NCBI GenBank assembly: GCA_002478955.1
Contig: DLKK01000005.1
Span: 1-27,545, forward strand
DNA: 27,545 nt
Direction of reading: 5' to 3'
DNA from: Treponema sp. UBA7590
GTDB lineage: Bacteria; Spirochaetota; Spirochaetia; Treponematales; Treponemataceae
Every line of letters begins with the position of its first letter. Position 1 is the first letter of the stretch. The notes beneath the pieces are model-generated. The model saw only the letters and a program-made list of their open reading frames with translations. It ran no database searches and was not told the origin of the DNA. A program made the position numbers and the translations under genes. Positions 16,569 through 24,970 of this stretch are shown piece after piece.

Positions 16569-17579
16569 ATGGAAAATCAAAGCAAGGGCGATATTGTAAT
16601 TTACCAGACGAAAGACGGTCTTACAAAAATTGACGTTAGGTTTGAAGATGAAACAGTGTGGCTTACACAGGCTCAACTTGTGGAATTATATCACTCCAGT
16701 AAATCAAATATCAGTGAACATATAAAGCACATTTTTGAAGAAGGTGAACTGGAAGAATCTTCAACTGTTCGGAAATTCCGAACAGTTCAGATTGAAGGTA
16801 ACCGAGAAGTCAATCGTGAACAGATTTGCTACAACCTCGACATGATTATCTCCCTTGGCTATCGTGTAAAATCCATAGTGGCTACTCAATTCAGACGCTG
16901 GGCAACTGAACTGTTAAAAGAATATCTTAAAAAAGGCTATGCGCTTGATGACAAACGCTTAAAGGAACTTGGCGGCGGGAATTACTGGAAAGAACTTTTA
17001 GACAGAATCCGCGACATCCGCTCAAGCGAAAAAGTGATGTACCGTCAGGTTCTGGATTTGTATGCTACCAGTGCGGATTACAATCCAAAAAGTGCGGAAA
17101 GCATTGCGTTCTTCAAAATGGTTCAAAACAAGCTTCACTATGCGGCTCATGGAAACACCGCGGCGGAAGTGATTTATAACCGCGCGGATTCAGAAAAAGA
17201 ATTTATGGGGCTAACAACTTTTACCGGTGATTTTCCAACTAAAAAAGATATTGCCGTTGCAAAAAACTACCTTTCAGAAACTGAACTTAAAGTTTTGAAC
17301 AATCTTGTTTCCGCATATTTTGACTTGGCTGAAATCAACGCCATGGAACATAAGACAATGTACATGAGCGATTACGTTGAGCAGCTGGACAGAATTCTTT
17401 CCGGCACAGGAAAAGAAATCTTGGATGGCGCAGGCTCAGTAAGCCATAAACAGGCTCTTGAAAAAGCCGAAAAAGAATATCAAAAATACATTCAGAAAAA
17501 TCTTTCCCCAGTTGAACAGGCGTATCTGGAAACAATACGGGCGTTGGAAAAAGAAGCAAAAGCTGGAGAGAAGAAATAG
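16569..17579 (+). CDS. rhuM: RhuM-family protein embedded in the type I locus
   Basis: This 336-residue protein is of the RhuM (virulence RhuM, first named in Salmonella) family. Hallmarks are the N-terminal WLTQAQLVELYHSSKSNISEH (given from about 30, a KilA-N/ORF6N-like DNA-binding segment), then a region with YNLDMIISLGYRVKS, TQFRRWAT and LKEYLKKGYALDDKRL, which is highly typical of the family. I chose the ATG at 16569 over 16563 because the AGGAG at 16558-16562 sits 6 bases before 16569 but directly abuts 16563. It is inserted between hsdM and hsdS, a recurrent position for RhuM genes in type I loci. The biochemical role is unproven; DNA binding or regulation of the restriction system are candidates. 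Confidence 0.92.
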   Translation: MENQSKGDIVIYQTKDGLTKIDVRFEDETVWLTQAQLVELYHSSKSNISEHIKHIFEEGELEESSTVRKFRTVQIEGNREVNREQICYNLDMIISLGYRVKSIVATQFRRWATELLKEYLKKGYALDDKRLKELGGGNYWKELLDRIRDIRSSEKVMYRQVLDLYATSADYNPKSAESIAFFKMVQNKLHYAAHGNTAAEVIYNRADSEKEFMGLTTFTGDFPTKKDIAVAKNYLSETELKVLNNLVSAYFDLAEINAMEHKTMYMSDYVEQLDRILSGTGKEILDGAGSVSHKQALEKAEKEYQKYIQKNLSPVEQAYLETIRALEKEAKAGEKK

Positions 17580-18779
17580 ATGAGTGAATTGAAAAAACTG
17601 GGTGATTATATACAGCAAGTTGATATTCGCAATAGGGATTTATCTGTAAATAGATTGTTGGGATTGAGTATCAACAAATGCTTTATTGAGTCAATTGCAA
17701 ATACAATCGGAACTGATTTCAAATCATATAAAGTAGTAAAGAAAGATCAGTTTGCCTATGGTCCGGTTACTTCCAGAAATGGCGAAAAAATTACGATTGC
17801 ACTTCTTGAAGAACCGGAATGCATTATTTCAAGTTCTTATTCTGTTTTTGAAATTATAGATATTTCAAAACTTTTGCCGGAATATCTGATGTTGTGGTTT
17901 CTTCGTCCAGAGTTTGACCGTTATGCCCGTTACAAATCACACGGAAGTGTCCGGGAAATATTTGACTGGGAAGAAATGTGCCGTGTTGAACTCCCAGTTC
18001 CTCCACTTGAAGAACAACAGAAAATCGTAGATGCCTACAACGCAATAGAAAACCGCATCAAGATTAAAAAGAAGATAAATGAAAAGCTGATTGAGTTGGG
18101 AAAGAACGTTGTAAATCAGATTTTTAATCCAAGTTTATTATTAAATTATACAGATAATGAACTTGAAGAAATAAAAGACAGATTAAATGTTTCAATGAAA
18201 ATTCAATCTGTCAAAGATTTTTGCAAGGAAATGAAATCTGGTTCAACTCCTTCAAGAACAGAAATTGATTATTGGCAGAATGGAACAATACCTTGGTTAA
18301 AGTCAGGTGAAGTTCATAATAATGTAACAATTTCAGTTGAAGAGTTTATAACAAAAAAAGCATTGAATGAAACATCGACTAAGTTGTTGCCAAAAGATAC
18401 TGTTCTTATGGCTATGTATGGAGTTACTGCTGGTGAAGTCGGATATTTGAATATTGAAGCAACAACGAATCAGGCTGTTTGTGGAATGATTTGTAAAAAC
18501 TTAAATGATTCTGCATATCTTTATTTTGTACTTCTTGCGAATCAGAAAGAAATAAGTTTAATGTCAAATGGCGGAGCACAAAACAATTTAAGTAAAGATT
18601 TTATCGAAAAACTTTTGCTTGTTGTCCCTGATGAAAAAGTTAGAAGTAAAACAGATCTTGCAAAGATAATTCAGAACTTGAAAAATAATTATCAGGAAAT
18701 TGAAAAACTTGCTCGGTTAAAACAACTTCTCGTTTCGCAGATTGCAAATAGGCAAAGAGAGGAAAATGACAATGCATAG
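17580..18779 (+). CDS. hsdS: Type I restriction-modification specificity subunit HsdS
   Basis: This 399-residue DNA-recognition subunit sets the bipartite target for HsdM and HsdR. The first recognition domain is at about 1-150 and ends in the conserved LPVPPLEEQQKIVDAYNAIE helix. The second, at about 205-390, contains the typical GSTPSR..YWQNGTIPWLKSGE opening and ends with a second helical conserved region. The start at 17580 follows the rhuM stop directly. The second domain (from about 18120) is visibly more AT-rich than the first, a sign of recognition-domain exchange. The end overlaps the start of the abi gene by 8 bases, which couples their translation. Confidence 0.94.
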   Translation: MSELKKLGDYIQQVDIRNRDLSVNRLLGLSINKCFIESIANTIGTDFKSYKVVKKDQFAYGPVTSRNGEKITIALLEEPECIISSSYSVFEIIDISKLLPEYLMLWFLRPEFDRYARYKSHGSVREIFDWEEMCRVELPVPPLEEQQKIVDAYNAIENRIKIKKKINEKLIELGKNVVNQIFNPSLLLNYTDNELEEIKDRLNVSMKIQSVKDFCKEMKSGSTPSRTEIDYWQNGTIPWLKSGEVHNNVTISVEEFITKKALNETSTKLLPKDTVLMAMYGVTAGEVGYLNIEATTNQAVCGMICKNLNDSAYLYFVLLANQKEISLMSNGGAQNNLSKDFIEKLLLVVPDEKVRSKTDLAKIIQNLKNNYQEIEKLARLKQLLVSQIANRQREENDNA

Positions 18780-19692
18780 AAAGCCAAAACTTTCGGTTGA
18801 AGAAATTATCAATGACATAAAATCTAAGAATATTACATTTAAATATGTATCTGAAGAAGAGGCAAGAAATTATCTGCTTTATAATACTTATTATTTTAAA
18901 TTGAAGTCTTATGCAAAAAACTATGTAAAAAATCCTGTTAGAAATAAATATTCTGGTTTGGATTTTTCATATCTTCAAGATTTGGCAAGATTGGATATGT
19001 ATTTTAGAGAACTTGTGTTTAAAATGACTGTTGATATTGAGCATTTTATTAAAGTCCAATTATTGGCTGCATCTCAACAAAATGAATCTGATGACGGATA
19101 TAAAGTTGTATCAGATTTTCTTGAGGAAAATAAGGACATAAAAGATAATTTAAAAGAACATTCTGATAATTCAGGTTATTCTGCTCGACTTATTAAAAAC
19201 AATATCGAGGATTTGCCAATATGGGTTTTTGTAGAAGTTATTTCATTTGGTGAACTTACTCGATTCTATGATTTCTATATAAAAAGATTTCCAATTGGAA
19301 ACAGTGTGTCGCAATATTTATGGTCTGTCCGAATAATGAGAAATGCTGCGGCTCATAACTCATGTATTCTTAACCGTTTATGCGAGCATACTGAAGAAAG
19401 GAAAATAAACAATGCTCTTAGAGATTCAATAAAAAGAAATTTTCCGCTTATAGATACAAAAAAACTGAAGCATTATCTGACTAATCCAGTCGTTCAAGAT
19501 TTTTTAGATGTTCTTATGGTTTTTAAAATTTTGGATAAAACAAGAAATGTTTTAAATAAGAGATTAAAAGAGGTGGATGCTTTTTTTAAGCGTTGTAGAA
19601 AACATGCGGCATATTATAGAACAAATAATAATATTGTTTTTGTTTATGTATTTGTATTTCGTTTTTACAAAGAATATAAAAAATTATTTTGA
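18772..19692 (+). CDS. Abi_2 (AbiD/AbiF-like) abortive infection protein with HEPN motif
   Basis: This 306-residue protein belongs to the Abi_2 family of abortive phage infection proteins, which belong to the HEPN superfamily of RNases. N-terminal features are KPKLSVEEIINDIKSKNI and NYLLYNTYYFKLKSY. The HEPN Rx4H motif is RNAAAHNS with Arg190 and His195. I chose 18772 because the GAGG at 18759-18762 is 9 bases before it. The ATG at 18766 is only 3 bases from that GAGG, and one at 18742 lies further up inside hsdS. It overlaps hsdS and is thus cotranscribed with the type I genes. The likely role is a backup that cleaves RNA and halts growth when restriction fails. Confidence 0.9.
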   Translation: MHRKPKLSVEEIINDIKSKNITFKYVSEEEARNYLLYNTYYFKLKSYAKNYVKNPVRNKYSGLDFSYLQDLARLDMYFRELVFKMTVDIEHFIKVQLLAASQQNESDDGYKVVSDFLEENKDIKDNLKEHSDNSGYSARLIKNNIEDLPIWVFVEVISFGELTRFYDFYIKRFPIGNSVSQYLWSVRIMRNAAAHNSCILNRLCEHTEERKINNALRDSIKRNFPLIDTKKLKHYLTNPVVQDFLDVLMVFKILDKTRNVLNKRLKEVDAFFKRCRKHAAYYRTNNNIVFVYVFVFRFYKEYKKLF

Positions 19693-19751
19693 CAGAACAA
19701 TAAATTTGTTATATATTTTGAGTATCGAACTTGAACGTTTATGTTCTATAA

Positions 19752-19800
19752 GGAATGGATCCAGCCGTTTTACGATACAGATTCATTCCGTTTTTTATTT
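19752..19800 (+). terminator. Rho-independent terminator-like hairpin after abi
   Basis: GGAATGGATC (19752-19761) pairs with GATTCATTCC (19780-19789), with one mismatch in ten, around an 18-base loop, followed by a G and a run of six T. It lies about 60 bases after the abi stop and would end the hsdM-rhuM-hsdS-abi transcript before the next promoter. Confidence 0.6.
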
Positions 19801-19895
19801 TTCCTTATTCTTTCAGAAACTCCCAACACAAAGAGAACGAATATTTAAGTAAACGGAACTCTTTCTTTCCCATTATTTTCCTATACCGCAAAGTA

Positions 19896-19904
19896 TGTTA
19901 TAAT
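19896..19904 (+). promoter_or_regulatory. Extended -10 promoter for the region before hsdR
   Basis: TGTTATAAT fits the TGnTATAAT consensus. It lies just after the terminator and 20 bases before the ATG at 19924, which is preceded by AGGA at about 19913-19916. It may also drive hsdR. Confidence 0.5.
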
Positions 19905-19923
19905 TTATTTGCAGGAATTGCTT

Positions 19924-20254
19924 ATGTCAAACCAAGAACAAAATCTTACAGCTATAAAAGAGCAGGGGAAAAATATGCGAAAAGAATTTTGCGAAAAATT
20001 ATACAAATGATAACGTTTGTTTTGAGGACACAAAAACTGCGGAGTCTATTTTGCTTTCAAATGACGGAAAGATTTTGCATTCAAACTTTGACGATAAAAA
20101 AAATCAGTTCTATATAGAATATTTAAGGCAAATTTATCCTGCGATTACAACTTACAGAACGTTGGATTCTGTGGAGACTGCATAGATGCCGATATATATC
20201 AGAACTTTAGGATATAAGATTTACCTTGATGTCGAAATCAAGTTTTATAAATAA
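19924..20254 (+). pseudogene. Degenerate small gene(s) between abi and hsdR
   Basis: A real-looking start (promoter, AGGA, ATG at 19924) opens a frame of only 28 residues (MSNQEQNLTAIKEQGKNMRK to about 20007) before two stops. The adjacent +1 frame then reads as plausible protein to a stop at 20183-20185 (including DNVCFEDTKTAESILLSNDG and YIEYLRQIYPAI), and the same frame restarts directly with ATG at 20186 for 22 residues (MPIYIRTLGYKIYLDVEI) to 20254. The pattern suggests a small gene broken by a frameshift plus a second stub. I do not recognise either product. They lie between abi and hsdR, a position where small accessory genes are often found. Confidence 0.45.
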
Positions 20255-20269
20255 ATCGGAGACAGGCAA

Positions 20270-23200
20270 ATGCAATTTGACGAGCACGCGCTGGAACTTT
20301 CCATTATTGAACTGTTTGAAAATGCAGGGTATGCGCACCTTACCGGCAGCGAAATCCATCATGACAAGTCGGAAGTTCTTTTGACTGATGTTCTTAGAAA
20401 CTTTCTTTTGTTCCGATATTCAAAGCAGAATATTACTCAAAGCGAAATTTCGGCAGCTGTGAATAAAATCAAGAATGTATCTTCGGATTTTTATGATGAA
20501 AACAAGCGGATTTTGGATTTTATCTGCAATGGCTTTACAATCCGCCGCGATGATTCTGACCAAAAAGACCTTTTTATCAATCTGATTGATTTTGAGACTC
20601 CTGAAAACAATATTTTTCAGATTGTGAATCAGCTTGAGGTGCAGGGCAGGGAACAGCTTCGTATTCCAGACGGCATTGTTTATGTGAACGGAATTCCGCT
20701 TGTTGTTATGGAGTTCAAGTCTGCAATCAGGGAAAACACTACGATTGAGGATGCATACAAGCAGCTTGCCGTGCGCTACCGCCGCGATATTCCGGAACTT
20801 TTTAAGTACAACGCTTTTGTAGTGATTTCCGACGGCGCAAATTCCAAGATGGGCTCGATTTTTTCGCCTTATGAATATTTTTATGCCTGGCGCAAAGTTG
20901 AAAGCGCAGACAAGGAAGTTGACGGAATCAGTTCCTTAATCACGATGATTAACGGCTGCTTTAGACCGGAGCGGTTTCTTGCAGTCATAAAAGATTTTTT
21001 GTATTTTCCGGATTCAAGCGACAATGAGCTAAAAATCGTCTGCCGTTATCCGCAGTTCTTTGCGGCAACAAAACTTTTTGAAAGCATAAAATCTTCCATA
21101 AAACCAAACGGCAACGGCAAGGGCGGAATTTATTTTGGCGCGACAGGCTGCGGCAAAAGTTACACTATGGTTTTCTTGACCCGGCTTTTGATGAAATCAA
21201 CTTCGCTTAAAAGTCCGACCATCATTGTTATTACCGACAGGACTGATTTGGACGACCAGCTTGGGAAACTTTTTCTTAAATCAAAGAATTATATCGGCGA
21301 CCAGAATATTGAAACAATAGAAAGCCGTTCCAGTCTTGGCGAAAAACTTCGCGACCGTCAGAGCGGCGGCGTTTATCTTACAACGATTCAAAAATTCTGT
21401 GAGAATACAAAACTTCTTTCTGAACGCCCAAACATTATCTGCATAAGCGATGAAGCCCACCGTTCGCAAAACAATCTTGATGAGAAACTTGTGGTAAATG
21501 ATGAAAAGGGAATTGTCGAGCACAAATTCGGTTTCGCAAAATATCTGCACGATTCTTTTCCGAATGCAACTTATGTCGGTTTTACAGGAACTCCGATTGA
21601 TGAAATGGAGAAAGTTTTTGGCGAAATTGTAGACACTTACACGATGAAAGAATCTGTTGCCGACGGAATCACAGTGAATCTTGTTTACGAAGGACGGGCT
21701 GCAAAAGTTTTCCTTGACCATAAAAAAATTCTTGAAATTGAAAATTATTATGCGCAGTGTGCAGAAGATGGGGCAAATGAAAATCAGATTGAGCAGAGCA
21801 AAAAGGCTGTTACGAATCTTGAGGCGATTTTGCGCGACCCTGATGTTATCAAAGCCGTTGCTGAGGATTTTATAAATCATTATGAAACCCGCGTTCGCGA
21901 AGGTGCCACTGTCCTTGGAAAGGCAATGTTTGTCTGTTCTTCCCGCGAAGTTGCTTTTGACTTGTGGAAGGAACTTGTTCGCCTGCGTCCGCAGTGGAAT
22001 GAAAAAAGACTTTGCTCAGATGATGCGCTCGTTTCTGAAAAAGAAAAAAAGGAACTAAAACCAATCGAAAAAGTTAAAATGGTGATGACCGAGAACAAGG
22101 CGAAAGACACAAAAGGACTTTTTGAGCTTCTTGGAAATCATGAATACCGCAAAGAGCTTGACCGCCAGTTCAAAAATGAAAAATCTAATTTTAAGATTGC
22201 AATTGTCTGCGATATGTGGCTTACAGGCTTTGATGTTCCTTGTCTTGATACAATCTATATTTTTAAGCCGATTCAAAAACATACTTTGATTCAGACAATC
22301 AGCCGTGTAAACAGAACTTACAAAGGAAAAGAGAAAGGACTCGTTGTCGATTACATCGGAATCAAGAAGGCAATGAATGAAGCCTTGAAAAAATATACTG
22401 ACGGCGAACAGGAAGAATTTGAAGACTCTGAAAAAACTGTTGTAATTGTGAAAGACCAATTGAGCGTTGTCAATGCAATGTTCAACAAGTTTGACTCATC
22501 GCTGTATTATAACGGAACTCCGTTTCAGCAGCTTGAAACTTTGAACAAGGCCGTTGAATATGTTCAGTTTACTGAAGATTTGGAAAAGCGTTTTATGGAA
22601 GCTGCTTGCAAAATGAAAAAGGCGTTTAACCTTTGCTCTACAAGCGAATCCTTTTCCGATAATGAAAAAAATCAGATTAATTTTTATATTGCAGTCCGTG
22701 CGGTTCTCTTTAAACTTACAAAGGGCGATGCCCCTGATATTGCCACGATGAATAACCACGTTTCAAAACTGATTCAGGAAGCGATAAAATCTGACGGTGT
22801 GGAGGAGCTTTTTCAGGTTGGAAAAAATGTAAACTTTGATTTGTTCAGTTCTGAATATCTCGAAAAAATCAACAGGCTTCCGCTTCCAAATACAAAAATC
22901 AAAATACTTGAGCAGCTTTTAAAGCAGGCAATCGGTGAATATAAGAAAACGAACAAAATAAAGGCGACGGAATTTTCTGAACGCTTGAACAGTCTGATTA
23001 TCGCTTACAACAACCGTTTCAATGACGAGGATTTTGCAAGCAAGGTTCTTGATGGTGTTGCAGAACAATTGAATCAGCTTTTTGCCGATATGATGGAAGA
23101 TAAAAAATCCTTTGAGGCTATGGGAATTGATTTTGAGGAAAAAGCGTTTTACGATATTCTTGTAAGCTGCGCCAAACGCTTTAATTTTGAGAATCAGTAT

Positions 23201-23419
23201 CCAAAAGAAAAGATGATTGAACTTGCAAAGAAAGTTAAGATTCTTGTCGCCCAAAATGTAAAATATACGGACTGGAATCAGCGGCTGGATGTAAAGGCTG
23301 AAATGAAGGCAGATTTACGGATTCTGCTTGATGAAAACGGCTATCCTCCAGTCCCTCGCGAAGAAGTCTTTAAGGAAGTTTTTGACCAGGCAGAAAATTT
23401 CAAGAAATATGAGGAATGA
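20270..23419 (+). CDS. hsdR: Type I restriction enzyme endonuclease/translocase subunit HsdR
   Basis: This 1049-residue restriction subunit translocates DNA and cuts it at a distance from the HsdM/HsdS site. The N-terminal nuclease domain shows PDGIVYVNG with Asp134 and VVMEFK with Glu148 and Lys150, the PD-(D/E)XK triad. The SF2 motor has Walker A GATGCGKS at 290-297, DEAH at 394-397, GFTGTP from 437, CDMWLTGFDVP (motif V) and TISRVNRTYKGK (motif VI). The C-terminal helical domain, which contacts HsdM, fills the rest. The length is normal. GGAG at about 20258-20261 precedes the ATG. It is separated from hsdM-hsdS by abi and degenerate ORFs but is in the same direction. All motifs are intact, so the system should be active. 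Confidence 0.96.
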   Translation: MQFDEHALELSIIELFENAGYAHLTGSEIHHDKSEVLLTDVLRNFLLFRYSKQNITQSEISAAVNKIKNVSSDFYDENKRILDFICNGFTIRRDDSDQKDLFINLIDFETPENNIFQIVNQLEVQGREQLRIPDGIVYVNGIPLVVMEFKSAIRENTTIEDAYKQLAVRYRRDIPELFKYNAFVVISDGANSKMGSIFSPYEYFYAWRKVESADKEVDGISSLITMINGCFRPERFLAVIKDFLYFPDSSDNELKIVCRYPQFFAATKLFESIKSSIKPNGNGKGGIYFGATGCGKSYTMVFLTRLLMKSTSLKSPTIIVITDRTDLDDQLGKLFLKSKNYIGDQNIETIESRSSLGEKLRDRQSGGVYLTTIQKFCENTKLLSERPNIICISDEAHRSQNNLDEKLVVNDEKGIVEHKFGFAKYLHDSFPNATYVGFTGTPIDEMEKVFGEIVDTYTMKESVADGITVNLVYEGRAAKVFLDHKKILEIENYYAQCAEDGANENQIEQSKKAVTNLEAILRDPDVIKAVAEDFINHYETRVREGATVLGKAMFVCSSREVAFDLWKELVRLRPQWNEKRLCSDDALVSEKEKKELKPIEKVKMVMTENKAKDTKGLFELLGNHEYRKELDRQFKNEKSNFKIAIVCDMWLTGFDVPCLDTIYIFKPIQKHTLIQTISRVNRTYKGKEKGLVVDYIGIKKAMNEALKKYTDGEQEEFEDSEKTVVIVKDQLSVVNAMFNKFDSSLYYNGTPFQQLETLNKAVEYVQFTEDLEKRFMEAACKMKKAFNLCSTSESFSDNEKNQINFYIAVRAVLFKLTKGDAPDIATMNNHVSKLIQEAIKSDGVEELFQVGKNVNFDLFSSEYLEKINRLPLPNTKIKILEQLLKQAIGEYKKTNKIKATEFSERLNSLIIAYNNRFNDEDFASKVLDGVAEQLNQLFADMMEDKKSFEAMGIDFEEKAFYDILVSCAKRFNFENQYPKEKMIELAKKVKILVAQNVKYTDWNQRLDVKAEMKADLRILLDENGYPPVPREEVFKEVFDQAENFKKYEE

Positions 23420-23450
23420 TTAAGCAAAAATCCCCGGCAGCTCTGGCCGC

Positions 23451-23483
23451 AGGCTACTCGTTTTTCTGCGAAACAAGTAGCCT
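23451..23483. terminator. Hairpin between the convergent hsdR and phytase-like genes
   Basis: AGGCTACT (23451-23458) pairs with AGTAGCCT (23476-23483), and GTTT with AAAC continues the stem after one mismatch. No clear T-run follows on either side, so it may be a bidirectional terminator of the weak type. It lies in the gap between two converging genes. Confidence 0.4.
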
Positions 23484-23511
23484 TCATCCAGCAAATATCT
23501 TTATAAAAGCC

Positions 23512-24825
23512 TTACCTCAAACTCTTTGGAAGCTTTATTACGTAAATCACGTCGTCGTCAATGCTGTCTGTTCCGGGGAGCTTTTTTTGCACAAGCTGGT
23601 TGTTTTCAACATTGATTGCAAAGTCGTTGTCGTTTGCCACGGCGATTGTGCTGCTGTTTAAAATCCAAAGGCCTTCAAGCTTGTCGTGCGGATATTTGTT
23701 CGGAAGATATTCCACAAGGTCAACAAGGAATTCCTTTTTTACAGGCTTGATTCCGGCCGCCTCAATCTCTTCTGTGCTGCACTGCTCAAGAGTTTTTCCG
23801 TTCAGCAAAAGTCCTTCTTTCGATTCCGGATCTGCTCCTGTTATGTCCGTCGCGTCTTTCAGGTCAATCTTGAAAAGATACTTATGCGCTTCCTTTTCGC
23901 CAGAAAACTTTCCGTCGCGCTCAATCACAACAAATTCTGTGTTTGAAAGCGCCGTGATTCCGCAGGTTGAGTCTGTTTCCTTGTTCTGGATATACGCGTA
24001 CTGCTTTGTGCTTCCGGTTTTAATGTCAAAAGTTACAATGCGCACAAGCTGCTTGTTTGAAATCTCTTTTTTTGAGGGATTGAAAAGTGTGGACTGCATG
24101 ATTCCGACAAGAGTTTTTCCGTCAGGAGTTACTGCAAGCCCTTCCATTCCACGGTTCGCACGGCGGCGCGCAAGAACTGCCGGAAGATGTCTTTTTCCTG
24201 TGTCCATTCCGAACGGGCTTATTCTTTCAATCTGCTTTCCGTCCGCGTCGTAATGGACAATGTGCGGCCCGTACTCATCGGAAATCCAGAAAGTTCCGTC
24301 TTTCATCGCAACGATTCCCTCGCTGTCAAGTCCGTACTCGTCTGTTCCAAGAATGTTTCCGTCAAGGTCGTAGGCGATTTCACCGGTCGCACCTTTTCCG
24401 GCAGGATTTGGGAGCCCTGTTATCTCTTTTCCGTCAGGAGTTTTAAGCGTGATTTCCTTTACAAGCGAAACTGAGCCGTCATCGTTCATCTTGAAAAGTC
24501 CGATTCTTGGCGCGTAAGAAGGAACCGGGAACATTTTTCCTTTTCCGCTTTTGCCCTTGAAGTCGATGTTCGGTCCGCGGTCTGTTATCAGATAGAAGAG
24601 AGTTGAATCCGTTGGATGGGCGCATGCGTCCGAGCCGTATCCGCCGTTCTGGATTTCCACTCCGCTTGCTGTCTTTGCAAGAATTGTGTATGGAACTTCG
24701 CTTCCATCCAAGCCGACTTTCTCAAATGGAGAAGCTGAGTCCAATCCAGCCTTTGATGTTGAGGCGCAGGAAACCGGCAGAAAAGCCGCCGCTGCTGCCA
24801 AAGCATAAAATAATTGCCTTTTCAT
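23512..24825 (-). CDS. Phytase-like esterase-family lipoprotein
   Basis: This 437-residue protein belongs to the family annotated as esterase-like activity of phytase (a beta-propeller fold). The N-terminus is a lipoprotein signal: MKRQ, a hydrophobic Ala-rich core, then LPVSC with Cys20 as probable lipidation site (spirochaete lipoboxes are relaxed). Mature sequence shows repeated propeller-type elements: YLITDRGPN, PRIGLFKMNDDG, EGIVAMKDGTFWISDEYGPH, RGMEGLAVTPDGKTLVGIMQ, EFVVIERDG, and KLEGLWILNSSTIAVANDND. The substrate is unknown; phosphate-ester release at the cell surface is only a family-level guess. An AGAGG lies before the start. Composition is backbone-like. It converges on hsdR, marking the edge of the defence block. 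Confidence 0.88.
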   Translation of the reverse strand: MKRQLFYALAAAAAFLPVSCASTSKAGLDSASPFEKVGLDGSEVPYTILAKTASGVEIQNGGYGSDACAHPTDSTLFYLITDRGPNIDFKGKSGKGKMFPVPSYAPRIGLFKMNDDGSVSLVKEITLKTPDGKEITGLPNPAGKGATGEIAYDLDGNILGTDEYGLDSEGIVAMKDGTFWISDEYGPHIVHYDADGKQIERISPFGMDTGKRHLPAVLARRRANRGMEGLAVTPDGKTLVGIMQSTLFNPSKKEISNKQLVRIVTFDIKTGSTKQYAYIQNKETDSTCGITALSNTEFVVIERDGKFSGEKEAHKYLFKIDLKDATDITGADPESKEGLLLNGKTLEQCSTEEIEAAGIKPVKKEFLVDLVEYLPNKYPHDKLEGLWILNSSTIAVANDNDFAINVENNQLVQKKLPGTDSIDDDVIYVIKLPKSLR

Positions 24826-24961
24826 AAAGAACCTCTTTGATTTTGTTTTACAAGAAAGATAAACGCGGACTGTAAATTTGCGGTTAAGAAACTGTTAGGT
24901 TAAGGATAATTTATTGTATATGGCGAAAAATAATGAAAATGAAAAAAATTCCGATGAGTTG

Positions 24962-24970
24962 TGATATAAT
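24962..24970 (+). promoter_or_regulatory. Extended -10-like sequence before the NYN gene remnant
   Basis: TGATATAAT fits TGnTATAAT, but it overlaps an ATG at 24969 that seems to be the old start of the decayed NYN gene. It therefore either serves a later start or is a chance match in AT-rich sequence. Confidence 0.35.

Noticed and set aside
19577..20117. Two overlapping plus-strand frames after abi (91 and 120 codons)
   Set aside because: They run through the terminator hairpin and promoter, in different frames from the better-supported small ORF at 19924.
21281..21880. Minus-strand open frame of 199 codons across hsdR
   Set aside because: It overlaps the motor domain of hsdR and shows no recognisable domain or start signal.
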